Source of the DNA: 79-D21 sp022839995
GTDB taxonomy: Bacteria > Synergistota > Synergistia > Synergistales > 79-D21
Direction: 5' to 3'
Assembly (NCBI GenBank): GCA_022839995.1
Contig: JALHIN010000011.1
Coordinates: 1-64,000, forward strand
DNA: 64,000 bases
The notes under the pieces: generated by a model
Told to the model about the DNA's origin: nothing
What the model saw: the letters and a program-made list of their open reading frames with translations, nothing else
Database searches by the model: none
Made by a program: the position numbers and the translations under genes
Shown: piece after piece, positions 1 through 7,154 of the stretch
How positions within the stretch are numbered: position 1 is the first letter of the stretch
How the letters are laid out: each line of letters starts with the position of its first letter

Positions 1-84
1 TACGGTATCCTGGCTTTTTACCTCGTGGGAGGTCGTTTTGAATTCCAGTTACCAAGGTTCTATGCCGTCACCCACACCAAATAG
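1..84 (+). CDS. C-terminal end of an unidentified protein (5' part outside window)
   Basis: Frame 1 stays open from the window edge for 27 codons and ends at TAG (82-84). The visible tail reads YGILAFYLVGG followed by a more polar end, which could be the last membrane segment of a membrane protein. No family can be named from so little. The frame might be open by chance, so this is a tentative call. Confidence 0.3.
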   Translation, partial: YGILAFYLVGGRFEFQLPRFYAVTHTK

Positions 85-408
85 CGAAGAACCCTTTTTC
101 ATGACTTCCATCCCTCCTAAAAATTGTGGTGGCATGGCCTGGTTCGCAGAAACCGCTCTCCCGGCAACCCCGGTTCAGTATATACCAAGCCGGGAAAATG
201 GCGTCAAGATAAGCTAAATGTCATCCTCAGCCTAAGAATAAGAATAAATTCTTCCTTTACTTCTTTTAATATAAAACTTTTTTATTTTAAAAATTATTAT
301 TGGATAGAATCCAACTGCCCGGAGAGAGTATTCTCCCCTTGTCTGGTAAAATCCAATCAATACAGGCAACGCGCATCCATAATCACGGATTTGAGGAGAG
401 ACGGCCAA
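85..408. other. Gene-poor leader in front of the Rrf2 regulator, with an AT-rich core
   Basis: No convincing gene lies in these 324 bases. The part from about 229 to 302 is strikingly AT-rich compared with the G+C-rich surroundings, which suits a promoter or regulatory region for the downstream regulator. A short dyad sits at its edge (300-314). An open frame running through here into the regulator lacks a ribosome binding site and reads as low-complexity sequence, so it was not used as the N-terminus. Confidence 0.5.
300..314. promoter_or_regulatory. Candidate operator: perfect TTGGAT-N3-ATCCAA dyad
   Basis: TTGGAT at 300-305 and ATCCAA at 309-314 are perfect inverted copies around AGA. A further ATCCAA half-site lies at 351-356. 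The position between the AT-rich core and the Rrf2 start (409) is where an autoregulatory Rrf2 operator would be expected. The link to Rrf2 is inference; short dyads also arise by chance. Confidence 0.35.
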
Positions 409-810
409 ATGCCGGAAATTGTACAGGTTTCGGAAGCGGTCTCGCTTGCCTTTCATGGATTGGGGCTTCTGGTTTCCAGGAAGGGGCGCGTCAGTATCCG
501 TGAAATGGCCGGGATCATGGGTGTTTCGGAAGCACACCTTGCGAAGGTTTTTCAGAGGCTGTCAAAGGGGGGGCTGGTCCGTTCTCTGCGAGGACCTGGA
601 GGGGGCTTTGTCTTGGCCAAGGATCCCACCGAAATCAGCTTGTACGAGGTTTATACGCTGATCGAAGGAGAGCCGGACGTGAATATCTGTCTGCTTGACT
701 GCGGGAAATGTCCTTTCCAAAAATGCCTTTTCGAGGGGCTTCTGGTCAGGATGAAGCAGGAGTTTATCGAATTCCTCAAGAAGAAGCGCCTGAGCCAGCT
801 TGAAGAGTAA
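409..810 (+). CDS. Rrf2 family transcriptional regulator (IscR/NsrR type)
   Basis: This 133-residue protein has the size and layout of Rrf2 regulators: an N-terminal winged helix (about residues 8-70, with the wing motif RGPGGGF) and a short cysteine cluster in the dimerisation region (C94, C98, C101, C106). Rrf2 proteins of this type often bind an Fe-S cluster and sense iron-sulfur status, nitric oxide or redox state. The four cysteines make cluster binding plausible, but their spacing differs from the classic IscR triad, so the ligand is unknown. The ATG at 409 was chosen because GAGGAGAG lies just upstream (393-400). The gene stands alone, preceded by an AT-rich leader with a dyad and followed by a hairpin. 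Confidence 0.88.
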   Translation: MPEIVQVSEAVSLAFHGLGLLVSRKGRVSIREMAGIMGVSEAHLAKVFQRLSKGGLVRSLRGPGGGFVLAKDPTEISLYEVYTLIEGEPDVNICLLDCGKCPFQKCLFEGLLVRMKQEFIEFLKKKRLSQLEE

Positions 811-813
811 AAA

Positions 814-839
814 GGGCGACGTGCACCGGCACGTCGCCC
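814..839. terminator. Hairpin between convergent genes (likely bidirectional terminator)
   Basis: GGGCGACGTGC (814-824) and its exact complement (829-839) form an 11-bp stem with a 4-nt loop. It lies between the Rrf2 stop and the convergent YerC stop. Tracts beyond the stem are only mildly T-rich in each direction, so termination is likely rather than certain. Confidence 0.7.
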
Positions 840-861
840 GAAAATTCTCTGGACCCCTACC

Positions 862-1173
862 TCAGGGGTTTCCTTCTTCCTTCTCTTTTTTTGCAATTCT
901 TTCGAGGACGAGGGTAAAACCGTCGGCACCGTGTTCGATGAGGTTCTTTGCCCGACTGATGGTCGCGGTGCTGGCCCCGGTTTTCTGTACCACCTGGGGA
1001 TAATTGTTCCCTTCATAGAGAAGCCTTGCGACTTCGAGCCGCTGGGCAAAAGCGATAATTTCACCGATTGTTGCTACGTCTTCCAGAAAACGGTAGGCCT
1101 CGTCTTCCGATTTGAGGGAGAGCAGGGCCTTGCAGAGCTGATCGGTCAGGCGGTCTTTCCACTTTTCGGACAC
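862..1173 (-). CDS. yerC: YerC/YecD family TrpR-related protein
   Basis: The 103-residue product matches the TrpR-like YerC/YecD family: an all-helical protein with a helix-turn-helix near residues 60-85 (TGASTATISRAKN). Relatives are DNA-binding proteins related to the tryptophan repressor. The targets of YerC are not well defined and no trp gene lies nearby. The frame opens at TTG 1182, but the AAAGGAG motif directly abuts that codon. GTG at 1173 has the proper 9-nt spacing and gives MSEKWKDRL, so I chose it. A gap of about 100 bp separates it from the minus-strand gene pair upstream. Confidence 0.85.
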   Translation of the reverse strand: MSEKWKDRLTDQLCKALLSLKSEDEAYRFLEDVATIGEIIAFAQRLEVARLLYEGNNYPQVVQKTGASTATISRAKNLIEHGADGFTLVLERIAKKEKEEGNP

Positions 1174-1272
1174 GCTCACCAACTCCTTTGGAAGTCTTCA
1201 GTGTTCGGTTCGTCATTATAGCAGAAAACTTTAATGCGTTCAATCGCCATTAAGCGCCCGAAACGGTTTTGC

Positions 1273-1509
1273 TTAACAGTTTCCAGACCAGATCCGGCAT
1301 CGAGGACAGTAGGATCGAGCCCCGGGTAGGGCGTCACAAAGCCATTCCCCGCAGCGGGCGCAATGGATGGGACTGAGCTTCGTCCGCGCAGCAGGCGGTA
1401 CCTTCTCTTCCGGCAAGGGGTCCGTCAGGTCCTCGGCCAAAACGGTGGGACCGATTTCCTGTGGGCGTGCCTGGGGAAAAAGATCCAGCTGCTTCTGTTC
1501 GCTTTTCAT
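1273..1509 (-). CDS. Small zinc-ribbon protein of unknown function
   Basis: This 78-residue protein has an acidic, proline-rich N-terminal half and ends in a likely zinc ribbon: CARCGEWLC then CPRC near the C-terminus (two CxxC knuckles). The ATG at 1509 follows GGGAG at a 7-nt spacing, and the gene starts 19 nt after the stop of the coiled-coil membrane gene, so the two are probably co-transcribed. The longer open frame upstream overlaps that gene and was not used. I do not recognise a family. A structural or nucleic-acid-binding role is possible but unsupported. Confidence 0.55.
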   Translation of the reverse strand: MKSEQKQLDLFPQARPQEIGPTVLAEDLTDPLPEEKVPPAARTKLSPIHCARCGEWLCDALPGARSYCPRCRIWSGNC

Positions 1510-1528
1510 CCATTTGCTCCCTTCCGCA

Positions 1529-1939
1529 TCACCGGGGTTGTTCCTGGAGGTCAAGCCTGTCCGCCAGTTCCTCGATGGAACGGCGAAGATCCCGCAGTCG
1601 CTGGAACGCTTTTTCGTATTCACTGAAGAGCCATTGGTAGTCCCCGGCGAGCATCCGGTACCGTTCGACCGCCAAAGTCCTTCTGGCCTCGGCTTCAAGG
1701 CGCTTTTCGCCTGAACTAATGCGGATCACCCGTTCCAGGCCGGTGATCCGCCGTTTCCCGTCTTCCAGTTGGCTTTCGAGCGCCTTCAACTTTTTCTCGA
1801 GTTCGGACACTTCCCCTTCAACCCATGCGGCCTCTTCTACAAGGCGCTCGTAAGCCTGCCGCGCCTCTCGCATAGAAAAATACTTCCATACCCGCACAGC
1901 CCCGTTCGCGGCCACCAGGATCAAAAAAGCGGCGATCAA
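1529..1939 (-). CDS. Membrane-anchored coiled-coil protein of unknown function
   Basis: The 136-residue product begins with a hydrophobic segment (residues about 1-13, IAAFLILVAANGA) and continues as an almost unbroken charged heptad-like helix rich in E, R, L and K. The layout (one membrane segment plus coiled coil) resembles small division or envelope scaffold proteins such as FtsB/DivIC, but I see no family signature. The start is uncertain: TTG at 1939 is the best available, since the frame is closed at 1985-1987, and its ribosome binding site is weak. A zinc-ribbon gene follows after 19 nt on the same strand. Confidence 0.5.
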   Translation of the reverse strand: MIAAFLILVAANGAVRVWKYFSMREARQAYERLVEEAAWVEGEVSELEKKLKALESQLEDGKRRITGLERVIRISSGEKRLEAEARRTLAVERYRMLAGDYQWLFSEYEKAFQRLRDLRRSIEELADRLDLQEQPR

Positions 1940-2135
1940 GGGACCTAGGCGGGCCTTTACCGATCGAGACCGGAAGAAGGTCAGTCAAACCACCCCGGCA
2001 GACATCATAGCATCGTCACTTGGCGTTGTCTTCTCCAGATTCCTGCAGAAAACAGATTGATTCTGCTCTTGATTTACTCTTCTCAAGTGTCAAAATTGGC
2101 GCAAATCCGGAGTTCGAAAATGGGAGGGGAGAATC

Positions 2136-2439
2136 GTGAATGCAGAGTATGATCCGCTGATACCGGTCAAAAGCGTGGGGATCACGTTCAACCTGAAGAT
2201 GGATCACAGCGAGGAAGAGGAAGAGTATGATCCGCTGGAAACCATTCGGGCCTTAAGACCGAGATCGAGCGCTACGGCTTCGATGTCCTCCTTTTCAGCG
2301 TGGAAGCACTTGGCTTGGCGGCAACGGGGAAAGCGATCTTGGGGGTAGAAACCTCTGGAAGAAGGAATACGAAAAACAGAGGCAATTCTACCTGGCGGCT
2401 GGTTTTCGGGAAACGAGGCGAATCCAGGATTTTTACTAG
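2136..2439 (+). pseudogene. Decayed gene: Ddl-like (ATP-grasp ligase) N-terminus joined to an acetyltransferase-like C-terminus
   Basis: GTG at 2136 opens a frame containing VGITFNLK and EYDPLETIRAL, which resembles the first strand and helix of D-alanine-D-alanine ligase-like proteins. At about 2253 the reading must shift by one base to continue as KTEIERYGFDVLLF, still Ddl-like. From about 2345 a different frame reads WKKEYEKQRQFYLAAGFRET and ends at TAG 2437-2439; this resembles the last strand and helix of a GNAT acetyltransferase (FYxxxGFxETxR). The catalytic core of both families is absent. This looks like a gene broken by frameshifts and internal deletion. The family assignments rest on short matches only. 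Confidence 0.5.
2144..2237 (+). repeat. 16-bp direct repeat inside the pseudogene
   Basis: AGAGTATGATCCGCTG occurs at 2144-2159 and again at 2222-2237, 78 bp apart and in the same reading frame, so EYDPL appears twice. The first copy sits just in front of the Ddl-like start and may reflect duplication or recombination during decay of the gene. Confidence 0.75.
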
Positions 2440-2459
2440 GCAGGCGATGGCCTGGTTAC

Positions 2460-3686
2460 CTATTGCAAGTTCATTTCGGGAAGAAGTCCCTCCCGATAAT
2501 TCCGTAGGGCATCGGCGAACCGCGCAGCTCCCACCTGGGACTGTTCGGGGGTCGCTTTGGCAAAGGCAAACCGGATCGAATCCCCTCCTTCCCCCTCAAT
2601 CGGAAAGAAGAACCGACCGGGGATGAAGCCCACCTTTTTCTGCAGGGCGGCATAGCGGGCGAACCCGGGCATGTCTCGTATCCCTTCGCAGGTTCCCCAG
2701 AGGAAAAAGCCGCCTTTCGGGACGGTCAGCCTTAGACCAAGGCTGGAAGCTTCTCGGTCCAGCGCCTGGACGAGTGAATCGCGGCGGTTCCTGTATTCCT
2801 TGACGAGCCTCCCGAGGTGGGCATCGAAGTCGCACGCGCGGAGGAACTCCAGGACCGCGGCCTGCGTGAGAGCAGGAGGGCATAACTCGAGGCTAAGTCG
2901 GATTTCCAGCAATTTTTCCCTCAAATCCGGGGGGAATGCGCACCAGCCGCATCGAACCCCGGGCGCGATGATTTTCGAAAAGCTCCCTAGGTAGGCGACT
3001 CGCCGATCCTCGCCTGCCATTTGGAAGTAGCTTTTCGTCGGATTCCCTTCGTAACGAAGGTAGCGGTATGGGTCGTCCTCGATGATGAAGAAGCCTTTCC
3101 TGCGGGCCAGATCCAGGATTGCGGCCTTCCTCTCGTCGGAGGTGGTGCAGCCGGAAGGGTTCTGGAAATTGACGATCGTGTAGAAAAACTTCGCTTTTCC
3201 ACCTGAAAGTCGTTCCTCAAGCCTTTCAGGGATAGGGCCCTCTGCGTCCACCGGGACGGGAAGAATCCTCGCCCCCTCTCTCTGGAAAGCCAGCAGAGCT
3301 TCCGGGTAGGTGGGGCTTTCGGTCAGGATCGAATCCCCCGGGTCGATGAACGTCTCGGCGAGGAGGTTCAGGGCTCCCTGCGACCCGTTCGTCAGGATCA
3401 CGCAGGAAGGGTCGAGCCAGGAAGGAGCCAGGGCTTCGCGGTGCATCCAGTCGGTGATCCATTCCCTCAGGGGAAGGTGGCCGGCGGTCGTGGGATAGGA
3501 GAAAAGGGGGGCCTGTTCGCATGCCTTGCTGAACGCCTCTCTGAGCCAGGACAGCGGGATGAGGTCGGCGGAGGGTTCTCCGCTGGTGAAGGAAATGCCG
3601 TCTGGGCCCAGCATGCGCGCCATTTGCGCGATGATCGACGGGCCGACGCGCCTGGCTTTCATGTTGTAGAAATCCCGCAAATCCAA
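2460..3686 (-). CDS. PLP-dependent aminotransferase, class I/II (2-aminoadipate/aromatic type)
   Basis: The 408-residue protein is a fold-type I aminotransferase related to LysN/2-aminoadipate transaminases and to the catalytic domain of MocR regulators. Visible marks are TSGEPSADLIP near the N-terminus, the NGSQGAL cofactor-phosphate loop (about 100-106), NFQNPSG, IIEDDPYRYL and the Schiff-base lysine K238 in GSFSKIIAPGVRCGW. It probably transfers amino groups between an amino acid and 2-oxoglutarate. The exact substrate cannot be read from sequence. The TTG start at 3686 follows a strong GAGGAGGGGG. It is divergent from malQ and is not obviously part of an operon. Confidence 0.87.
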   Translation of the reverse strand: MDLRDFYNMKARRVGPSIIAQMARMLGPDGISFTSGEPSADLIPLSWLREAFSKACEQAPLFSYPTTAGHLPLREWITDWMHREALAPSWLDPSCVILTNGSQGALNLLAETFIDPGDSILTESPTYPEALLAFQREGARILPVPVDAEGPIPERLEERLSGGKAKFFYTIVNFQNPSGCTTSDERKAAILDLARRKGFFIIEDDPYRYLRYEGNPTKSYFQMAGEDRRVAYLGSFSKIIAPGVRCGWCAFPPDLREKLLEIRLSLELCPPALTQAAVLEFLRACDFDAHLGRLVKEYRNRRDSLVQALDREASSLGLRLTVPKGGFFLWGTCEGIRDMPGFARYAALQKKVGFIPGRFFFPIEGEGGDSIRFAFAKATPEQSQVGAARFADALRNYREGLLPEMNLQ

Positions 3687-3742
3687 AAGGATCCCCCTCC
3701 TCTAGAGACGGTTCCCGCATATTTTACGGCCAGAAAGCGACC

Positions 3743-3771
3743 TTCGTCATCGTTTTGCTGCATACTACAAT
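3743..3771 (+). promoter_or_regulatory. Candidate malQ promoter
   Basis: TACAAT at 3766-3771 is a good -10. TTCGTC at 3743-3748, 17 nt upstream, is a weak -35. It lies in the 132-bp gap between the divergent aminotransferase gene and malQ. Confidence 0.4.
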
Positions 3772-3818
3772 GGAAATGTTACAGCGAAAAGACGATCCCC
3801 AGAACGAGGTGCAACCGG

Positions 3819-5357
3819 ATGAACTTAAAAGGAAAGCGTGCGTGTGGAATCTTGCATCATCTGACTTCCTTGCCTTCGGGGGCAGGGATCGGAGATCTTG
3901 GGGCCGGTGCGAGCGAATTTCTCGACTTTCTTGTGGAAGCCGGGCAAAGCCTTTGGCAAATGCTGCCCGTCGGCCCCGTTGACCGCGCCCTCGGCGGATC
4001 CCCTTACTGCGGGGTGTCGGCGTTTGCGGGGAATGAGCTTCTGGTCGACTTGAAAGACCTGGAGGAATTGGGTCTTCTCTCTGCGGGCGAGGGAACTCCA
4101 GGCTGGGCGGTCCCCGATGCACCGGTTGATTGGGACCTCGTCTTCGAACGGAAAGGTCAAGCCCTGGACAGGGCCTGGAAACGGCTTCGAGAGGAAAGGA
4201 AGGACCTTCTCGAAGAAATTGAAGCCTTCCGGAAACAGCATGGAGCCTGGCTTGGGGAATACTCTCTGTTCTGCGCGATCAAGGCTTCGCGGAAGGGGCA
4301 AATCTGGACCGAGTGGCCGGAGGAACTGCGTTTTCGATCCCCCAAGGCCTTGGAGGCGGCAGCGGGGGCCCTTGGACCGGAAAGGGAGAGGGTCGAGTTC
4401 GGCCAGTGGCTTTTCTTCCGTCAATGGGAAAAGTTCCGCCGGGAGGCACACCGGCGGGGGATCACCCTTTTCGGGGACCTGCCCATCTATGTCGGCATGG
4501 ACAGCGCAGATGCCTGGAGCTGGCAGGAGGGATTCGACCTAGATCCAGAAGGCCGGCCCGCGACTGTCGCAGGTGTACCGCCAGATTATTTCAGTCCCAC
4601 GGGACAGCGGTGGGGGAACCCCACCTATCGCTGGGAGGTGCACCGGAAAGAGGGGTTTTCCTGGTGGAGGTCGAGGGTGCGGCACGCTCTGTCCCTTTTC
4701 GACTGCATCCGGGTCGATCACTTCAGGGGCCTTGTCGCGTACTGGTCGATTCCGGCCGAGGAGGAAACGGCTCGTCGAGGGAAGTGGGTCGAAGCCCCGG
4801 GACAGGAACTCTTGGAATGTATGGCCTCGGACCATCCGGGCCTGCCGATCGTGGCGGAAGACCTCGGGATCATCACGCCGGATGTCGAGAAGCTCAAGGA
4901 CCGGTTCGGTCTGCCGGGGATGAGAGTGCTTCAGTTCGGTTTTTCCGGCGAGGTCGGTACGAATCCCCATGCCCCTCACAATTTTCCGGCGAATGCCGTT
5001 GCCTACACCGGGACGCACGACAACAACACGGTCCGCGGCTGGTTCGAAGAGGAACTGGCGGAAGAAGGGAAGAGGCTCCTTTCCCGATACCTCGGACACT
5101 CGGTCAACGCAGACGGTGTGGCGGAAGACCTGGTTCGACTGGCCTACGCCTCGCAGGCCGGCTGGGCAATCTGCCCGCTGCAGGATGGTTTGGGGCTTGA
5201 TGGTCGATCACGGATGAACCGGCCAGGACGAAAATCGGGAAACTGGACGTGGAGGCATCGGATCCCCGGTCCTGACGTGGCCCGGAGGCTTGCGGAAACT
5301 GCCATGCTTTTCGGGAGGGCGGGGACGAGTCGGAGTAACGTGATAAACGAACCTTGA
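3819..5357 (+). CDS. malQ: 4-alpha-glucanotransferase (amylomaltase, GH77)
   Basis: The 512-residue enzyme transfers alpha-1,4-glucan segments between maltodextrins and is used in glycogen or maltose metabolism. It has the typical length of short amylomaltases. Conserved blocks are HLTSLPSGAGIGDLG at the start, DLPIYVG, the nucleophile D300 in IRVDHFRGL, the acid/base E347 in VAEDLGIITP and D401 in GTHDNN, spaced as in the Thermus enzyme. The ATG at 3819 has CGAGGTG upstream at normal spacing; the open frame extends further upstream but reads as non-protein sequence. No other glycogen genes are nearby; spoVS follows with its own promoter. Confidence 0.93.
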   Translation: MNLKGKRACGILHHLTSLPSGAGIGDLGAGASEFLDFLVEAGQSLWQMLPVGPVDRALGGSPYCGVSAFAGNELLVDLKDLEELGLLSAGEGTPGWAVPDAPVDWDLVFERKGQALDRAWKRLREERKDLLEEIEAFRKQHGAWLGEYSLFCAIKASRKGQIWTEWPEELRFRSPKALEAAAGALGPERERVEFGQWLFFRQWEKFRREAHRRGITLFGDLPIYVGMDSADAWSWQEGFDLDPEGRPATVAGVPPDYFSPTGQRWGNPTYRWEVHRKEGFSWWRSRVRHALSLFDCIRVDHFRGLVAYWSIPAEEETARRGKWVEAPGQELLECMASDHPGLPIVAEDLGIITPDVEKLKDRFGLPGMRVLQFGFSGEVGTNPHAPHNFPANAVAYTGTHDNNTVRGWFEEELAEEGKRLLSRYLGHSVNADGVAEDLVRLAYASQAGWAICPLQDGLGLDGRSRMNRPGRKSGNWTWRHRIPGPDVARRLAETAMLFGRAGTSRSNVINEP

Positions 5358-5382
5358 TTTAGTGGCGAGAAGGCGATACAAT
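5354..5382 (+). promoter_or_regulatory. spoVS promoter
   Basis: TTGATT (5354-5359) and TACAAT (5377-5382) are separated by 17 nt, a near-consensus sigma-70 promoter. The -35 overlaps the last codons and stop of malQ, and the start codon of spoVS lies 72 nt after the -10. Confidence 0.75.
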
Positions 5383-5454
5383 TAACCAACCCTGAATCGC
5401 GGCTTTATTCGAACGTTTGATCGACATCACAACAGCTCGAGGGGGTCGGAGAGT

Positions 5455-5715
5455 ATGGAGGTCCTAAAGGTCTCGGCCACGTCACAACCCAAGTCCGTTG
5501 CGGGAGCCATGGCAGCCGTCCTGCGTGAGAAGGGCGTAGTGGAGGTGCAGGCTGTCGGCGCAGGTGCGGTGAACCAGGCTGTAAAGTCTATTGCGATCGC
5601 CCGGGGCTACGTCGCCCCGAACGGCATCGACATGGTGTGTATCCCCGCGTTTGCAAAGATCGATATCGACGGGGAGGAACGGACGGCGATCAAGTTTCAG
5701 CTGGAGGCGCGTTAG
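5455..5715 (+). CDS. spoVS: Stage V sporulation protein S (SpoVS) family protein
   Basis: This 86-residue protein is nearly full-family-length and carries the recognisable SpoVS core: EVLKVSATSQPKSVAGA, the QAVGAGAVNQAVKSIAIAR region and GEERTAIKF. SpoVS has an Alba-like fold and is thought to bind nucleic acid. In Bacillus it affects sporulation and septation, but homologues are common in non-sporulating bacteria, where the role is unsettled. GGAGAG precedes the ATG. It is a single-gene unit: a good promoter upstream and a T-tract terminator downstream, so it is probably expressed on its own at a high level. Confidence 0.93.
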   Translation: MEVLKVSATSQPKSVAGAMAAVLREKGVVEVQAVGAGAVNQAVKSIAIARGYVAPNGIDMVCIPAFAKIDIDGEERTAIKFQLEAR

Positions 5716-5744
5716 GAGTTCCTACGATCTGGAAGACGGCATGG

Positions 5745-5780
5745 CGGGCCCCTTCCTTCGGGGAAGGGCCCGTTTTTTTT
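5745..5780 (+). terminator. Rho-independent terminator after spoVS
   Basis: A roughly 11-bp G+C-rich stem (5745-5756 with 5762-5772, one bulged C at 5752) is followed by eight T residues. This is the clearest intrinsic terminator in the first 10 kb. Confidence 0.9.
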
Positions 5781-5853
5781 CCGGTCGGACGAAACTCTCC
5801 TTCTTTCGGGTAAAATACACGTCACGAACTTAAAATGCAGGGGGTCTGAACGG

Positions 5854-7131
5854 ATGGAAAGCATCAAGGCGCCTCGCGGCGTGAGAGACATACTCCCGGA
5901 CGAGTCCTGGAAATGGGCATCGATCTTCGCGGTGACGCGGAAGATCGCCGAGGATTTCGGCTACCGGGAGGTCCATCTTCCGATTTTCGAGCAGACGGAA
6001 CTGTTTTCCAGGGGAATCGGCGAAACGACGGACGTGGTCGAAAAGGAGATGTACACGTTTTCGGACCGTTCGGGGCGGAGCCTGACGCTGAGGCCGGAAG
6101 CGACCGCATCCATGGTGCGTGCCTACCTGGAACACGGTATGGCGAGCGGTCCCCAGCCCTCGAAGTTGTGGTGCGCGGGTCCGATGATGCGCTACGAGCG
6201 CCCTCAGAAGGGCCGTTACCGGCAATTCTGGCAGCTGGACTTCGAAGCGATCGGATCAGCGAGTCCCCTGGTCGACGTGGAAGTCATCGCGCTTTCCCTC
6301 GAGATTTTCCGCAGGCTCGGCCTATCGAACCTGGAGGTCCTGGTCAATTCGGTCGGGTGCCCTGCCTGCAGACCCGTTTACCGGGCTGCGCTGCAGGGGT
6401 ACCTTGGGGAACGGTTCGATGCCCTATGCCCGACCTGCCAAGGGCGCTTCGACCGGAATCCGCTCCGGATCCTGGACTGCAAAGTTGAAACGTGCCGCGC
6501 CATCACCGATGATGCTCCGGATGTCAGGGACCACCTGTGCGAGGAATGCCGGTCGCATTTCGACGAGGTCCTCAAGGGGCTGGACCTCATCGGGGCGAAA
6601 TTCCGGATCGACAAGCGCCTTGTCCGGGGTCTGGATTACTATACGAAAACGGCCTACGAGGTCCTGTCGGGAGATCTTGGGGCCCAGAACGCGGTCTGCG
6701 GAGGCGGTCGCTACGACAACCTGGCCGAGGCGATCGGCGGCCCGCACACGCCGGGCGTAGGGTTCGCCGCGGGCCTGGACCGAATCGTACTGACCATGGA
6801 ACAGCAAGGCCTGAGTTTCGGAAGGGAGCCCGCGATTTCGGTCATGGTCGTGGTCGCCGAGGAGAGCGCCAGGGATGAGGCCGTTCGGCTTCTCTACGAG
6901 TTGAGGAGAGCGGGTGTCCCCTCGGACATGGACAGCTCCGGCAAGGGCGTGAAGGCCCAGATGAAGGCTGCTGCGACTGCGAAGGCCGCCTACGCGTGCA
7001 TCCTTGGATCGAGTGAAATCGCACGAGGCGTCGTTGCGGTGAAGGAGATGGCAACGGGTTCTCAGGAGGAAGTCGAACGGGATAAAGTCGTTGAACGGCT
7101 TGCGTCGAACACGAAGACGGCTTGTTGCTGA
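5854..7131 (+). CDS. hisS: Histidyl-tRNA synthetase
   Basis: This class II synthetase attaches histidine to tRNA-His in the cytoplasm. The 425-residue length is standard. Visible signatures are the N-terminal KAPRGVRDILP, motif 2 RYERPQKGRYRQFWQLD, the histidine-specific RGLDYYTKTAYE and GGGRYDNL, motif 3 GVGFAAGLDRI, and a C-terminal anticodon-binding domain (about 325-420). AGGGGGT precedes the ATG. A TAAAAT at 5811-5816 after the spoVS terminator may be its -10. aspS starts 23 nt after its stop, the usual hisS-aspS pair. In many Firmicutes this pair follows rel-dtd; here rel-dtd is about 30 kb away. Confidence 0.97.
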   Translation: MESIKAPRGVRDILPDESWKWASIFAVTRKIAEDFGYREVHLPIFEQTELFSRGIGETTDVVEKEMYTFSDRSGRSLTLRPEATASMVRAYLEHGMASGPQPSKLWCAGPMMRYERPQKGRYRQFWQLDFEAIGSASPLVDVEVIALSLEIFRRLGLSNLEVLVNSVGCPACRPVYRAALQGYLGERFDALCPTCQGRFDRNPLRILDCKVETCRAITDDAPDVRDHLCEECRSHFDEVLKGLDLIGAKFRIDKRLVRGLDYYTKTAYEVLSGDLGAQNAVCGGGRYDNLAEAIGGPHTPGVGFAAGLDRIVLTMEQQGLSFGREPAISVMVVVAEESARDEAVRLLYELRRAGVPSDMDSSGKGVKAQMKAAATAKAAYACILGSSEIARGVVAVKEMATGSQEEVERDKVVERLASNTKTACC

Positions 7132-7154
7132 ATGTTTCCGGGGAAGGGAGTCCT

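Noticed and set aside
53..112. Short minus-strand reading frame (about 17-20 codons) with a good AGGAGG-type site
   Set aside because: Stops after fewer than 20 residues and overlaps the tentative plus-strand gene end; no support as a gene, though a leader peptide cannot be excluded.
124..408. N-terminal extension of the Rrf2 gene
   Set aside because: Open frame only; no ribosome binding site at its start, passes through AT-rich leader sequence, and the true family start coincides with ATG 409.
2016..2207. 63-codon minus-strand frame upstream of the gene relic
   Set aside because: No ribosome binding site, no recognisable motif, and it overlaps the Ddl-like relic on the other strand.
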